Shown here: piece by piece, positions 21,901-35,224 of the stretch
How positions within the stretch are numbered: position 1 is the first letter of the stretch
Layout: each line of letters starts with the position of its first letter
Source: Carettochelys insculpta
Taxonomy: Eukaryota > Chordata > Testudines > Carettochelyidae
Assembly: GCF_033958435.1 (NCBI RefSeq)
Contig: NC_134139.1
Coordinates: forward strand, 204,955,501 to 205,019,500
DNA length: 64,000 nucleotides
Reading direction: 5' to 3'
The notes under the pieces: model-generated
Told to the model about the DNA's origin: nothing
Seen by the model: only the letters and a program-made list of their open reading frames with translations
The model's database searches: none
Made by a program: the position numbers and the translations under genes

Positions 21901-23385
21901 AACTTTTTTGGAAGTGAAGAAAGGCACCTGTCATGTCATTAGAGGGACTACATGTCAAATCATGGAGGGAAAGTTTGACAGTTTGGCCTATGAAGACCTC
22001 TAAAAAGGAATATTTCGAGTCCTGGAAGTTATCTTTGTTCACAAGAACATACATGCTCTGCCTGGACTCCAGCAATATGAAAAATATGTAATTGAAGTTA
22101 GACTCTTTGGAGAGAGTGTGGTTGTAACTTTCCCTGGAGAACCAGAAATATTCTATGGCTAAATAAACCTCCTGGGAGTTTAAAAACAAAACTCCAAAAC
22201 TTACAACTTCGATGTGACTTAGTGGATGAACACCAGCAAGCTGGGGGTACTGTCACAAACCCATTTCTCTCTCCTTTGATTCCAAGTCCCCGAATTGTGC
22301 TGTTTCAGAAGAGGCTCAAGCTGTTGCAAGTTATTTGACATTTTAAACTGTAACCACTGAATGTGAACAGATACATGGCACGAGGGCTACGAAAAACTGC
22401 ATAACTGATACATTCATACTGCAAATTATCTGAAAGGCACTTTCCACAATGCCAATACATTTCAAGGATTATCTCTGCAGCCAGAAAGCCTAGAATGTAA
22501 TATTTTTACAAGTCAAGAGGACAAAGTTTGGAGTCAGGAGAAACCTACTGAAAACAGCCTCACAACCCAATTTGGGCTCAATTCCAAATGCTCTCGTGCA
22601 CTCTATGGATATTTGTAAACCACAAAGCCACTAACTTACTTAATACCACCCTTGGCAGCAGTAAGATGATCTGCCAGATAAAAAACACTGTTCTCAGCAA
22701 AACAGTAAGTAATATTCCCTGAGCATCCATTTAAAAAAAAAAAAAACAAAAAAAAAAAACACAACAGCCTTCAAAGTGCAATTCAAGAAAAAAGTCCTAT
22801 ACAGCAATACTGGAAGTAGTTTAATACTCGGGATCCACAATTTACCAGCAAAAGAAAAAGAAAAAGGTATAGGACGTCAGGCCTTACTGTAGGAAAGGGT
22901 TGTATTTTTGTTTTCTTTTATAATTAATGATGCTTCACAATGAAGAACTAGCACACCCTGCACTGAATAAGTAATAACCATTGGCGTACACTCCTCTAGC
23001 ATTTATAGATGCTGATCTAATTTACTGAGCACTCCCACCAACCCACGAGAAATAATCATTTTTATTTGCAGATCAGTCTATCCCACCTGTAACAGAAAAG
23101 CATGCAGCTCTTTCCACATTCAATACTTGTGCCATTTATCAAAATCGTTAGCCCATTAGTAACAAAATTTTAAAATATTTTCATCCACGTATCTGGCATT
23201 TGTAAGGTAGATTGGCTATAACGGGGTCCCAATTTATGAACAGTTGAACATGCTGGGCGTTTCCCCTCGCATGTCTCTTTCCAAGAACCATTTGTTTTCA
23301 GTTCTCAAGAATTCCCCTGCACAATGCGAGGGATTCCTCTGCTGTGCTTTTCCCCTTCCATGTCTCTTTACATCCAGCCTCTGGT
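18949..23385. other. AT-rich intronic DNA without recognisable feature
   Basis: No exon with paired splice sites and no strong repeat end was found in 4.4 kb. The longest frame (21860-22189, minus) has no domain I recognise. A runs occur at 21063-21076 and 22733-22760. Confidence 0.35.
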
Positions 23386-24358
23386 ACAGTCACGAATTTT
23401 GGAATATGCGTGCGTTGTGAACCCTCCCTGACCAGCCAAAGTTGATGTTGGTAAAACGACCTTTGTGACCTACCAACCCCTGCATGACCATGTCGCAGTA
23501 CCCCTTTTGATTAATATACTTCAACACCAAGTGGACTGGGGCCATGATGGGGATGTGCGCGCCATCTGTTGCCCCACTGCAGACAGGAAAGCCCTGGGCA
23601 GCAAAGCCATCCACTATGGCCTGTATATCTCCCAGGGTCACAGCCTACCTGAGGAGATGCCAACAGATTTCATCGGCTACCTCCATCACCACAGACCCCA
23701 CTGTAGATCTGCCCACCCCAAACTGATTTGTCACTGACCACTAACTGTCGGGGGGTTGCAAACTTACACAGTGCAACTGCCACTCGCTTCTGTACTGTTA
23801 CAGCCTGCCTCGTTCTTGTGTTGCTGTGCTTCAGGGTGGGCGACAGTTCTTGGACCGCAGTCGGCAAAACTGCTGTTCCAAACCACCATCCTCAGCAGCA
23901 CCACCAGTAGGATAGCCAAGCGTCACTGAGGTTTGGAATTGAAGAACAAAATGTGTGACAGATGCTGTGGTTGCCATGACAATCTGTGTTATGAGTTGGA
24001 GAGTTCATGGATCCATGTTTGCGCTGGAATGCTGCAGCAGGAAATGGCACGATCTCCAGTTCTTTTTTTGCGCTGTTAGTGATGCAGTGAATTCTGGGAT
24101 AGTGCTTGGAAGTCTGGGATTCCAATATGAAACACCCACAAGCAATTGGGGCTAAGGCACTGTGGGATAGGTACCCACAATGTAGTGCTCACGATGTCGA
24201 ACTTGCACAGGGCAATGGGCACACAGAGATTCAACATGGAGAAAAGCTGGGTCAAATTTCAAGAAGCTTTGTGGACACTTTATTCAAATTCATCATATTG
24301 AGATTAAGTATTCAAATGTATTATATATCGATTTCATCTCACAGTGTAGATGTGGCCT
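23386..24358 (-). pseudogene. decayed HARBI1-like transposase of a second Harbinger family
   Basis: On the minus strand, fragments in different frames read LKHSNTRTRQAVTVQKRVAV, FPVCSGATDGAHIPIMAP, YINQKGYCDMVMQGLVGH and WSGRVHNARIF. These are the first half of a Harbinger transposase in the right order, including the first catalytic Asp (ATDGAHI). The second Asp position reads N (VHNARIF). The C-terminal part with the Glu is missing past 23388. The far end at about 24340-24358, GTGTAGATGTGGCC on the plus strand, resembles a Harbinger terminus. It is much older than the element at 2341. Confidence 0.75.
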
Positions 24359-24359
24359 G

Positions 24360-25005
24360 AGACCGTTGCCCAGGATAGGCTACTAAAGCCTTGTCAGAGA
24401 AGAAATGCACAGTTTTGAGGAAAATGAACTTACCCTAGTCACAGAAAAATGTCCCCCAAAACAGGACAGATTCCTATGGCTCGGCTCAAGGGTCAGAATT
24501 CTCAGTCATGAAAGGACCCATCAAATATGTGAAAAGTCATTCTTGACCTCGAAGGATTGCCAACAAGGATACAGGTCTAAATCCAGACAGACCAATTTAC
24601 AATCTCAAACAGACCATATTTGCAAAGTTGCTTTTTCTTATACAAGGAACTGGCTGCATTTACTGACAATGCTACTACCAAAAAAGTATAGCACTTTTTC
24701 CATCTCCCAAGCATAATTCACTGACTCAAAGCCATTGCTGTTTTGAGTTCCTTCACCAACTAAAGTAGTTTCTGCAGGTCTGAAATAATTATTACAGAAA
24801 ATAGCTGGGCTCAAAAATATTAATGCCATCTGCCACCCACCATCTGGTATCTATCTGCTAATTCCTAAGCCTTCAGAAGGAGTAATTTCATTTTAAGCAC
24901 AGCTGCAATGCAAATAAATAATGTTTTATTTTAAGGGTCTCCTTTATGATATTTATGCAGCACCTAACCCAGATGAAGCAGAAAGGAGAGGATGGAGAGA
25001 AATAA
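24360..25005. other. intronic DNA without recognisable feature
   Basis: No element end, exon or RNA gene identified. Confidence 0.35.
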
Positions 25006-25008
25006 AAT

Positions 25009-25472
25009 CAGAATCACAGGGCTGGAAGGGACCTCAGGAAGTCATCCAGTCCAGCCCCCTGCTTCAAGCAGGATCAACTACCACTAAGTCATCCCAGCCA
25101 GGACCTTGTCCAGCCGGGACTTAAAAACCTCTAGGGATGGAGAATCCACCACCTCTCTAGGCAATGCATTCCAGTGCTTCACCACCCGCCTGGTGAAGTA
25201 GTTTTTCCCAATATCTAACCTACACCTCTCCCTCTTCATCTTCAGACCATTACTCCTTGTTCTGCCATCTGACACCACTGAGAACAGTTTCTCACTCTCC
25301 TTTTTAGAGCTCCCCTTCAGGAAGTTGAAGGCTGCTATTAAATGACTGCTAAGTCTTCTCTTCTGTAAACTAAACAAGCTCAAATCCCTCAGCCTATCCT
25401 CATAGGTCTTGTGCTCCAGACCCTTAATCATTTTTGTTGCCCTTCACTGAACCTGCTCCAGCAAATAATGTT
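25009..25472 (-). pseudogene. CR1 LINE 3' end with open ORF2 C-terminus
   Basis: On the minus strand 115 codons (25431 to 25084) remain open and read as the CR1 ORF2 C-terminal tail: YEDRLRDLSLFSLQKRRL, KLFSVV, LDIGKNYFTRRVVKHWNALP and LEVFKSRLDKVL. The plus-strand phrase GGACCTCAGGAAGTCATCCA is the usual antisense CR1 3' UTR. It is strongly 5'-truncated, lacking RT and endonuclease, but young enough to keep its frame. Confidence 0.85.
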
Positions 25473-26169
25473 TCTCTGGAGTAAGTCTCAGGATAGCGTG
25501 CATATGCAAAACACACTTTCTATTTTATAGATGCTACAAGCTGTCAACATTAAGCTAAAAGGTAATCACCTGTTACAAGCTTGCTTTGTGTTTAGTAGGT
25601 GACCTAGTGACAAGTTTTCTTGGTCAAAAATAACAACTTGGCAACTGGATCCTTCCTTGGATTAGTAAAAGGTCAGGTCTGCTGGAGGCGAAGGGCGGGG
25701 GGGGAATCAATTTTACATATGCAACTCCAGATACAACAATTGCATAGCGGGAATCAATGTATCTAAATTGATTTTTGCTACCATCCACACAGCAGGATGT
25801 GGACAGGAGAAACTCTCCTGTTGATGCCCCTTACTCCTCACAACTGCCCAAATATTGGGGTCAATGGCAGCGCCATGACAGATCAGTTTAGTGCATCCCA
25901 CTGGGCAGGCTAAATCAAACCCCAGAATACTGACCACACCAGTGTGATCCTCCTGTAAGTGTAGATTCCCTTACATCTCTGCAACTCATGATAATTGCAA
26001 GCATTAGGAGTTGAGAGAGAGAGGGTCCTGGAGCTACAAAAAAGCCCATCTGAAATCATGTTGCAATATTTTTCACACAGTATTAAAACATGCAGTTACA
26101 GCTTATATATGAACCATCAAAGGCTGTAGACTTAGGAAAAAAAACCCTACAGCTGCTCAGAATTCAAAC
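25473..26169. other. intronic DNA without recognisable feature
   Basis: Includes a short GC-richer stretch (25690-25960) that may be a decayed MITE. I could not pair its ends. Confidence 0.35.
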
Positions 26170-26575
26170 CATAATATAACAAAACAAAAAGCAGTCAAGT
26201 AGCACTTTAAAGACTAGCAAAATAGTTTATTAAGTGAGCTTTTGTGGGATAGACCCACTTCTTCAGACCATAGCCAGACCAGAACAGACTCAATATTTAA
26301 GGCACAGAGAACCAAAAACAGTAAGCAAGGAGGACAAATCAGAGGTAGCCATGTTAGTCTGTACTTCAACAAAACAAAGCAGCAAAAATGTAGCATTTTA
26401 AAGACTAATAAAATGATTTATTCAGTGATGAGCTTTCATGGGACAGACTCACTTCATCTGATGATGATCTGATGTAGATCTGATGAAGTGGGTCTGTCCC
26501 ACAAAAACTCATCACCCACTAAATCATTTTGTTAGTCTTTAAAGTGTGAAATTTCTGCTGCTTTGTATACCTATA
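26170..26575 (-). mobile_element. two joined PLE-terminus copies, second one palindromic
   Basis: 26177-26335 is a truncated antisense copy beginning AAAACAAAAAGCAGTCAAG. It runs straight into a second copy starting AGAGGTAGCCATGTTAGTC at 26340, which folds back on itself near 26465. TATAACA lies at both outer edges and may be the target duplication of the whole composite. Hammerhead-like cores at 26427-26464 and 26477-26513 are both mutated, though the stem I halves GAU/AUC still pair. Confidence 0.65.
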
Positions 26576-26804
26576 ACAGGTTTTCTTTAAAAGGGTCAAT
26601 CTTATATTCACATACTGTTGCTTTTATCTATTTTAAAGTTTATATGGTGATTATGGTACTGTATCTTAATTGATTAAATCTGAAAAATCAGTTTCTGGTA
26701 GCTATCTTTAAATAACAAATTGAGAGATTTTTATTTTTAAAAAAATTCTTTTAGAAATTGGTTTAGTGAAGGATTTTTGCTCCCTGCTAGAAGTTTATAT
26801 ATAC

Positions 26805-27050
26805 TTTAGGCCACTTTTAATGGGTGTGGCCAAGCTTCCTGTGGTCCCAAGAAGTTTGTTTATAGCCACCACTTGTGGGTCTCAGTGTTCTGTGCTGCTA
26901 CTCAGCTATAATTTATGTCTAAATGTCTTCTAGGAACCCAGTCAGCAGTGGAAGTGTTGGTGATGCTGCTAGACAACATTGACCGCCTGTGGACCAGCAA
27001 ATACTCTTGTTCAGCAGTAGTCAGGTCCTGAGGGTGCTGGATTAGAGAGG
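26805..27050. repeat. dispersed repeat shared with 54064-54385
   Basis: The phrases GTGTGGCCAAGCTTCC, GTTTATAGCC, CTCAGCTATAATTTA, CAGCAGTGGAAGTGTTGG and AACATTGACC recur in order, diverged, at 54150-54320. The better copy there has Tigger-like ends. Confidence 0.55.
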
Positions 27051-27462
27051 TTAATCTTGGATTATATTATATTTTATAGGTCTCTGAATGCAGATATGGC
27101 GGAAGATAGACAACTTTATGAGAACTTGCATTGCATTCACTGCTGTTGGTCTAAAGATGATGGAACAACCTAAACTGATCGTTAAAGCATCATAAAAGTC
27201 AAAGGCCAATTTGTGATTAAAAATTAAGTTTAATTTTTTCATAAAACGTGGGCTTCCCGCTAATTCTTTTTACTAAGGACTGTTCAACCCTTTTCAAAAA
27301 CATTGTCTGGCAAAGGGTTAATGCAATAATTTTTCTAAGACTTTTGTAGCTTGTTATGTCAATGAAGAATTTAGAATTTGAGGTCACACCCATTAAGACA
27401 AGTAGGACCAGAATCCAGCTTTTAGTTGTCTACTCAACCATTCAACAACAGTATTGTAAGTG

Positions 27463-27649
27463 CAGTAGAGTCGCAACATTCAGGAGGGTTCCGTGTTACG
27501 AACGCTCACAAATGTTGAATTTCACATATATGGCAGCCCCGGGGAAACGGCGGCTGCCAGAGCTCCCCATCCCAGAGCCCCGGGGAAGCAGTCACTCACG
27601 AATAATTGAATTTGTGAACCTTAAGTTCGTGAATGTGGGGACCCTACTG
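27463..27649. mobile_element. Tigger/mariner-type MITE
   Basis: CAGTAGAGTC at the left pairs with GACCCTACTG (one base off) at the right, and TA follows the right end. It is 187 bp with a GC-rich centre, the size and end type of pogo/Tigger MITEs. Confidence 0.6.
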
Positions 27650-30600
27650 TAATCTAAATTAGAAGCTAGTTTTCCTTTACCTTAATCTCTATTCAGCAAC
27701 ATGCTTGCATTGACGCAGACCTTACACATGGAGTGCTTTCTATATATCTGTCTTTGAGGCCACTATTTGACGTCTCTTGTAAGTGACACAAAACTTTGTG
27801 TTGTACTAATTAGCCTAACTCGTTAGAGACCAGGGTTGCTAATATTAATTATGATTTCCACACAATAATACAGCAACTTCTAGTTGATGTGTAAGTTATT
27901 GCTAAATACTGTCTAGGCTTCGTCACTCAGTGCATCTTCGCCCATAGAACGTCTTCCAAATGCTGTAACTCCAAATAAGGTTGCTGCTTTCAATGTACAA
28001 CACACAAATATTCATTTATATCTGTATACTCCATGGAAACTGAAGGAAAAGAAACTGAGTTGCAAAATACATTTCTGGGCACACTCAAGTATAGAGCTTA
28101 AAGCAATATATATTCTCGAGTAGTAAAATTTATTTATTTCTTCCCCTTTTAAAAATGAACCTGAAGGAGGTGAGGGGAAGGAAAGGAAATGGTTATATCA
28201 TCAGGGTTGAATGTATATTGCCATGCCTAGCATTGGTCCTGGTGAGCTCATTACCCCCCGGAAAGCAATTCTAAAAAAAGTTCTGGTGAAAATAATGCAG
28301 CAGACCTCTGTACTGAGTACATCTGGCTATCACAGACGTCCTACGAACTCCATGCTATTATGCAAATTTCTCTGGAATGAGCTGTTGACATCACCTGACA
28401 GCAGTGAAGTACAATAAGGGAAACTGCAACATGAGCTGGAGAAGAGGAAGAGGAGAAAAACAAGATCAGAGAGAGCCAGAATTTGGAAGCACCACAAGAG
28501 ATCACAGCAAACATCAAAAAATGTGTCAAACTCTTAGCGATACTGATCAGTTTCACCTTGCAGCTGATTTCAGAAGTAAAGCACCTCAGTAGTTAGCATG
28601 AGATTTAGTGCAGCAGTCAGTGGAACTCGAGTCACAAAGGCCTGTCCTCTGACTATTCCAACTGCACTCCCATGATGTACTGCAGCTATGATTCAACACG
28701 TAGTAATGTGGATGTTTTGTACTACACCTAGCTGTGCCTTACAGGCCTGAAAAGATAACAGGATATCAGTTTGGCACAAATCTTGTATTGAGTGTTACGT
28801 ATGAACAGTATCACTTCTCCAACTGCTATTGATAGGAAATTAAGGTCAAAGAAAGTCATATTTGGGTGTGAGAGGCAGAAAGAAAGATGATGACAGGTTC
28901 TATAGAGGGAAACCAAGCAGACAATTGCCACTGAGGTTGAAGTGCACAGGTCATAAGCTATACAGCCGCCTGTAGTGTAGCACCTTATTTGCTGTTCACA
29001 CTTTGAGACCCAAGTTAGCTGGAATTCACCATGCAGTCCTTGGCTGCTACTTTTGTGCAGAACCAGCAAGTAATTTTCAAACAGCAGAGCAACCAGACAT
29101 CCTATCCACACTGAAAAGTACCCCTCTTTCTCCAAAAGCTTGAAGACAAGTTTATGCTCAACTGCTTCCCATATTTCTCCTTAGCACAGAGAGGACAAGA
29201 TGCAGTCGGCCAGGCATTTTGATCCAGCCCACCCTGCTGATTACCATCACATGCATACTTACAGCTAGCAGTGTGTGTTCGTCTGCCCTCAGGCCTACCA
29301 AGCAGGGGTTGGGGGGCGGGGCTGGGGGAAAGGAGGTAGTTGCTCCAGGGCCTGAAAGTAGCAGCAGCAGCGGCCACTGCACCAGGCCCCTTTCAAACAC
29401 CAGAGCACTGTGTTGCCACTCTACATGTGGCTCTGACTGCACTAAGCCCCATCCCTTTTACCTTTGCTCCCCGCGCCCCACACCTCGCCCCAGGGCCCAC
29501 AGTGGCTGTTGATGTTGCTGGCTGTCCCTCTTCCCACCTGACCATCCTAAATACAAGCTGCCCCCAGGACCCTCCTGCTAGATGGGCAGAGTAGGGTAGA
29601 GGAAAGGGGAAAAGGGAGTGAAGTCAGGGTGTCCCCTGCCCCTAGAACGCATCTCTGCAGAGCAGGGACACACACTGCAGGACAGCTCCAGTCTGAAGTA
29701 TGCTGATGACTGAAATGAGTGCCACTTTAAGAGGTAATGCACTGTTTCTAAGATTTTCCTGGCAGATTTCTGTCTCTCACACTCTTCTTCCATTCCTCTC
29801 CCTCAAATATCCCATCTCTACAGAGCCACGGAAGGAAGACAACAGAACAGAAAGTCAGTCAGTCAGTCTCTCTCTCCTCTCTCCCCCCTGCACCCCCAGA
29901 CCCCAGCAAGCTTGTCATCTCCCCTGGCCCTGGGCACCTATTCTCTCCAGCAGCCCTTCCAGGCAAAGGCTAGCACCATCCAAACTGACAGAGCTATTTC
30001 TGCAGAAAGGTAACCAGAGAAAACTTGGTAGGGAGACCATTCATATACACTTTGAGGGGAGACACCAAAACAAATGTTTAGCATTTAAACAGCAAAGTGA
30101 CGAGGCTGAGAACTTTAAAAACTGCTGAGTAAATTGGTTCCTGTGATTATTATTTAGATGTAATAACTGCCCCCAAATGAGATTATGGTCCCATTGTATG
30201 AGGTGTTCAACAATGTTTGTTATTTTCTGCCTTAAATCCTTACAATCTAAATGTGCAAGACAAAGAATGGCAGGAAAAAATTAGACTGATGTCCCAGATA
30301 GGGAACTGGTAAGTCTACAATGCAGCAGGGAATGACCCTTCCAAGTATACTGACTCATACTAGCATACCAAGAATAAACGCATGGACACTGTGGCCCCAG
30401 TAGAGACTTGAGCTAGCCAACCAAGCACAAATTCAGGAGGCTGGAAGGGCTTGAGAACCCGAGTTTCTGCCTGAGGTACAATACCTACATTGTTATTTTT
30501 AGCACACCGCCTCTAGCCCTTCTAGCACGAGTCTGTGCACCTGCACTGGGAAGTACACTCCAGCCAAAATGTAGATATATCCAGAGAGACTTCTCCAGTG

Positions 30601-31565
30601 TCACACTATGAAATCTGTGGAAAATCTATGAACTGAACCCAAATTTACCAAAATGGCCATTGCCTCCACCACAAGACCATCCTCCTTCTTTATGATGACT
30701 TTTTAAAATATGTATCGAATCATACAGGATTTTTGCTGTTTGAATACAAAGGAAACTGTTGTCTGATCTAGTTCCTTCAACATCATTGCTTCTCTGAGGG
30801 ACAATCACCCAGAAGTTCATATCCTAATCAGGGAATTCATGATTTTTAATCATGTAATGTAAAATAACATTGTTTTGATTTTAAACATTTCCCCAGAACT
30901 GTGTGCAATTCTCATTGCTGTGGCATTGTACAAGTGCACAAGAAACAAATCTAATATGACTAATCTGCTTTTATTGTCCATATTGAAGGAATGGCCAAAA
31001 ATAACCCACACGAAAGCAACAGAAATTTGATTACAAATTTTCATTTGTAATAATCTCAGCTGCAGTACGTAATTTAAGAATTTCTCCCAGAAATCTTTCA
31101 AACTACCTTACATTAAGAGTTACAAATTCTAAATTGTCTGCCGAGTTGAAAATTTCAAAAGGACAAAGTCACCACATCAGCATATAAGAAATTCACCTCT
31201 GACCCCATATCCCTTAACAAGACTATGAACATAGGGGGACTACCAAGGCTGAAGAAGCTATCCAGGAACAGAGGACTGCTCTCACACCACTGGGGGAAGA
31301 GAATGCAATTTTGTCACAGGGAGGATGCTGGCTGCTATTAGCAATGAGCCTCCTGTGCACCTTACACACCAACTGCAGTGAAGATGAACTCTGTAGCCCT
31401 AGCAGCAAGGGATGAGGAATTGCTCCCAAAAGATGGAGGAGAAGCTCTGTATATGCAAGGCTGGGAGCATCACTACCATCATACTCAACAAGGTAACAAG
31501 CCTTGTGGATGGGAGGGGGAAAGTGGTAGATGTAACATATCTTGACTATACTGTACTAAGGTTTT
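27650..31565. other. intronic DNA without recognisable feature
   Basis: Frames such as 28728-29135 (minus) have no recognised domain and no coding-type composition. 29280-29590 is locally GC-rich with a purine-pyrimidine bias but holds no gene I can support. Confidence 0.35.
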
Positions 31566-31700
31566 TGATAGACTCAGAGGGGTAACTGTGTTAGGCTGTA
31601 GCTTCACTAATAGCAAGCAGTTCTGTAGCTCTTTAAACGGTAAGAAATTTATTTATTAGATAAAATGAGCTTTTGAGGGCAAGACCCACTTCCTCAGTTA
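31566..31700 (-). repeat. PLE-terminus copy, single and truncated
   Basis: It starts with CAGAGGGGTAACTGTGTTAG, the antisense terminus, and ends inside a decayed hammerhead-like core (GUGGG stem kept, GAAA lost). No palindromic second arm is present. Confidence 0.65.
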
Positions 31701-34042
31701 GTGTCTCACATGACCATCTCCAACAAAATAGGGAAATATATCCTAGACGGAGTTACTATAAGGTGGACGCATAACTGGCTGGCAAACCTTTCCCATAAAA
31801 TAGGTATCAGCGGTTCACTGCCAAGCTGGAACATTTTCGTAGTTCCTATGTTCAGGGCAACAAACTGACAAAGGGAACCAGAATTTCACCCCCTCTGCTT
31901 AGACTTCAGTGACATCAGTTAAGTGAAACTATTCAAAGATGTGGCAAATTAAAACGTGCTAACAAAACAAGATGTTTATATTTATATTACATTTATAGCC
32001 TCAAAAGAAAATCCGTGACCTGGTAAACTAAGCTTTCAAAGTAGACTAACTTTTCCAAAGGGAAAAAATAGATATGGACAGTTTATGTACTGCTGTGTTC
32101 CCATAAAAACCTGACTCCCATTTGAATACTTTAGTGTAGATTTTTAGCTTTTGTATGTCACAAATGATGATTCATTCTTATTGAGACTTAATTTGCATTG
32201 AGATAGGACTCTGCATGATACAATTCTTGGATATCATCTACAAGTAGACTTGTTCCTCAATTTAAAAAATTCCACAACTATTTGAGAGAGTTTTACCTGA
32301 ACCACAAGCTGCTTAACAGCTAAAATCACCAAACCACAGAAAGCAGAAAACAGTTTACAAGTAAATCAACATTTTTTAAAAGATACTCCATAACTTACAG
32401 CTGTATTACATACCCTGTACAAACACCTTTAATGTAAAGTGAATTTAAGATTTCAGACATATTACAATGGGGGTTTGAGAACACATTACTTTTCAGGATG
32501 TTATGGATAAGAAAAAAGAAAACATCTGAAATGCAGAGCTGGGGTTGCTTTTTCAGACAAGGTATTCAAAACTACAACTCCCACAGGAATGCCACCTTAT
32601 CTTCCCTTCTTTACAAACATCACAGATTATAGATTTTGCCAGATTATCAAGGCTAAAAAGAAACTTGTCTTTCCTCCCGCTGTAAATTGCAACCATATCC
32701 TATTATAAAATGGATTTTGAAGGCAGATTATTTGAGAGTTTCAGTGGCAAATACTATAGCTTGAGATGCTATGGAGTTGTATGAAATCAACATATTCAAA
32801 GTCTGATTCGTAGTGATGCTGAGCGCCTGTAGCTCACACTGAAAACAGGGGAACCGGGAGCTGCTCAAGACACAGCTCCACTTAAAATAGTTTTCATTTA
32901 CGTTACAGTCCCCAATACAGAATTCATTAAATTTACATCGTTCTTACTTCTGGGGTAACAAATGAAGAGAAGGAGTGGCTAGCAAAGAACAGACTGGAAG
33001 GAGTAGAGAGGGATGGGAAGAACATACTTAGCCTTTTAAATATTTATATTTATATAATTGTAAAATTTTATTTTTCTTACTAAATTTATTACATGTTTTG
33101 CTTGAGAAGTTATAACAGCTTCTTTTTATAGCCCTATTAAGCACATACAAGCCTCCAGGGATAATTACAGGTTCTCTTTATTACATTTTCTCCATAGCAA
33201 GAGGGTGGTTTTTTTTGTTGGTTTTTTTTTTTTTAATTAGTTTCTGCCCTGCACTTGCACTTTTACTCTGGAATCAGGAAGACATTGTTTTACCACCTAC
33301 TTACAATCTCAGTCCCAAACAAATTGTCCTCCAAATGAAGAGCCAAACAATTCCTTATTCCAGTCACACATTAAAATGACATTTCAAATGTTTTTGTTGT
33401 AGAACTTGTATATTAAAACAACAATAAGCACCCTTCATTTGACAATTTTGGGAATTTCTAAATCTTTGTTTCAAGTCTCACATTAGCCACAGCTCTCCAT
33501 CTGAAAGGCTGTAACATGATGACCATATTTGTCTCCTTTCCTAAATTAATACTTAAGGCCCTAGACATGCAGTTAGTCTCCTCAAATGGCTGAATACATT
33601 TACACTTCTGCCAGGTTGCTACATTAATCCACGTATCACCAATCTAAAAATATTCCCATGTCGTTGCCACATTCCAGCTCCTTAGCATAGACACCTACCA
33701 TTTTCTGTAAAACAGCCTCCTTCCTTTCTGACGTAACTCCTAAGTGTCTCACTCATGCACACGGTAAGTGTTTTACATGGCAGCCACCTCCCCATGCTGA
33801 GCAACTCCTCAACCACAAAGGAACAGAACTCCACTTCCGGTGGTTTATAAGCCATAGATGGCAGATGCACACACTTGGAAGCCTCCTGCTGTCCTCAAGA
33901 TAGTATTTTAAATCCTTCTACCTCTGCCTGTCCTCACATCTACCCAGCTTAAGTTCCAAGCAAGATGAGTCAGTAGGTGCCGTGCAGAGTACGCAGCATC
34001 TCAGAAGTATGCACAAGGTCTTGATTTCCTATGGCATTTGAG

Positions 34043-34045
<3 letters not shown>
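31701..34045. other. AT-rich intronic DNA without recognisable feature
   Basis: No exon or element end recognised. It contains T runs near 33209-33235. Confidence 0.35.

Positions 34046-34095
<50 letters not shown>
34046..34095. repeat. (TA)n microsatellite
   Basis: About 25 uninterrupted TA units. Confidence 0.95.
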
Positions 34096-34098
<3 letters not shown>

Positions 34099-34171
34099 TG
34101 AGTTAATTGGCCTGTTGACAAGAAGCTGAGGGAAAACCTAAAATTGACAAGATTTTATTTATATGGTGTGT

Positions 34172-34173
<2 letters not shown>

Positions 34174-34210
<37 letters not shown>
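34174..34210. repeat. (AC)n microsatellite
   Basis: About 18 AC units, preceded by GTGTGTGT that makes a short inverted pair. Confidence 0.95.
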
Positions 34211-34213
<3 letters not shown>

Positions 34214-35224
34214 CTTTTCTTTTTGTAAGCAAAGAGAAGCCAGTACTGAGCTGGCTCCCAACTCCCACCTCCCCACAGCCAAGACTGATGAGGTGCTGGT
34301 ACTCGGCACCAGCACCTACTGGCACAAAACACACACACACTTTCAGAAGTATTTCAGTAAAGTTGAAGGTCCTCCTGAGTACAAAAGTCAGTTAAATCAG
34401 GAAATATGTTACATTATTTAGATCTAATATGCCTCATAACACAATAAGTCCTACTAACGACCAACTTCAAAAATGATTTTGATAGAAACCTGTGCAACTG
34501 CACAAACACAAAAACCTTTTCATTAGAGGAAACCTTTTACAGCTAAGCTTTAAGTTTGTTTGGTGAGTTGATCAATAAAGTCAACAAGAGTTTGTGTGAA
34601 GGAATTTCATAAGAAAGATCTACTTGTGATATTACTTAACACATCCATTAAATGTTGTTTTCAAGCACTCAAGCAGTAGAGCTATACAGGCAATATGAGT
34701 AATACAGGAAACATCTTACAGGGCTGTTTTAGCCCAGCAGAATTACCTGCTAGTTGTATTTCCACACCTTCATTACACCAATATGGACCTTGCGATCTTT
34801 ACGCTTCCCTTCAGTTTCTTGTCAACAGGCCAACCAGTCACACCTAGGATTTTTTTCGTAAATACTAAGTCTGTTCCATCTTCCTCAGTGGATGCTCATA
34901 TATTACAAGACACCAGACTTGTTTAGTAAAAGACTAAACTAAATATGTAACCCAGAGATTCCACTCAGTTTTAGAGGTGAACATGAACACTCTGCCATAG
35001 GCAAAAAAATCCTCAATAGTATTCTGAGGTGCATAGAGCCAATTAACTAAAAAGTGTTGTGTCTACACCTATAGAACATCAGTTGGGAACTGATGCCATC
35101 CCAAGCAAAAGTAAAACAACAGTCTACAAAGGGAGGAAAGGGAAAAGAGAGAGGCTATAAACTGAATCGTCTTTTCATCTTCATGCACAGAAACATTTCC
35201 TTCCTGGGCAGGTTTGTTTTCAAA
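34211..35224. other. intronic DNA without recognisable feature
   Basis: Unique-looking sequence. The phrase TTGACAAGAAGCTGAGGG near 34117 is echoed in reverse at 34811 (CTTCAGTTTCTTGTCAAC), which may mark ends of a decayed 0.7-kb element. Confidence 0.35.

Noticed and set aside
21860..22189. 109-codon minus-strand frame
   Set aside because: I could not link it to any family; there is no conserved motif and no exon signals at its ends.
28728..29135. 135-codon minus-strand frame with cysteines and hydrophobic stretches
   Set aside because: No recognised family, no splice or promoter context, and unique AT-balanced sequence. It is likely a chance frame.
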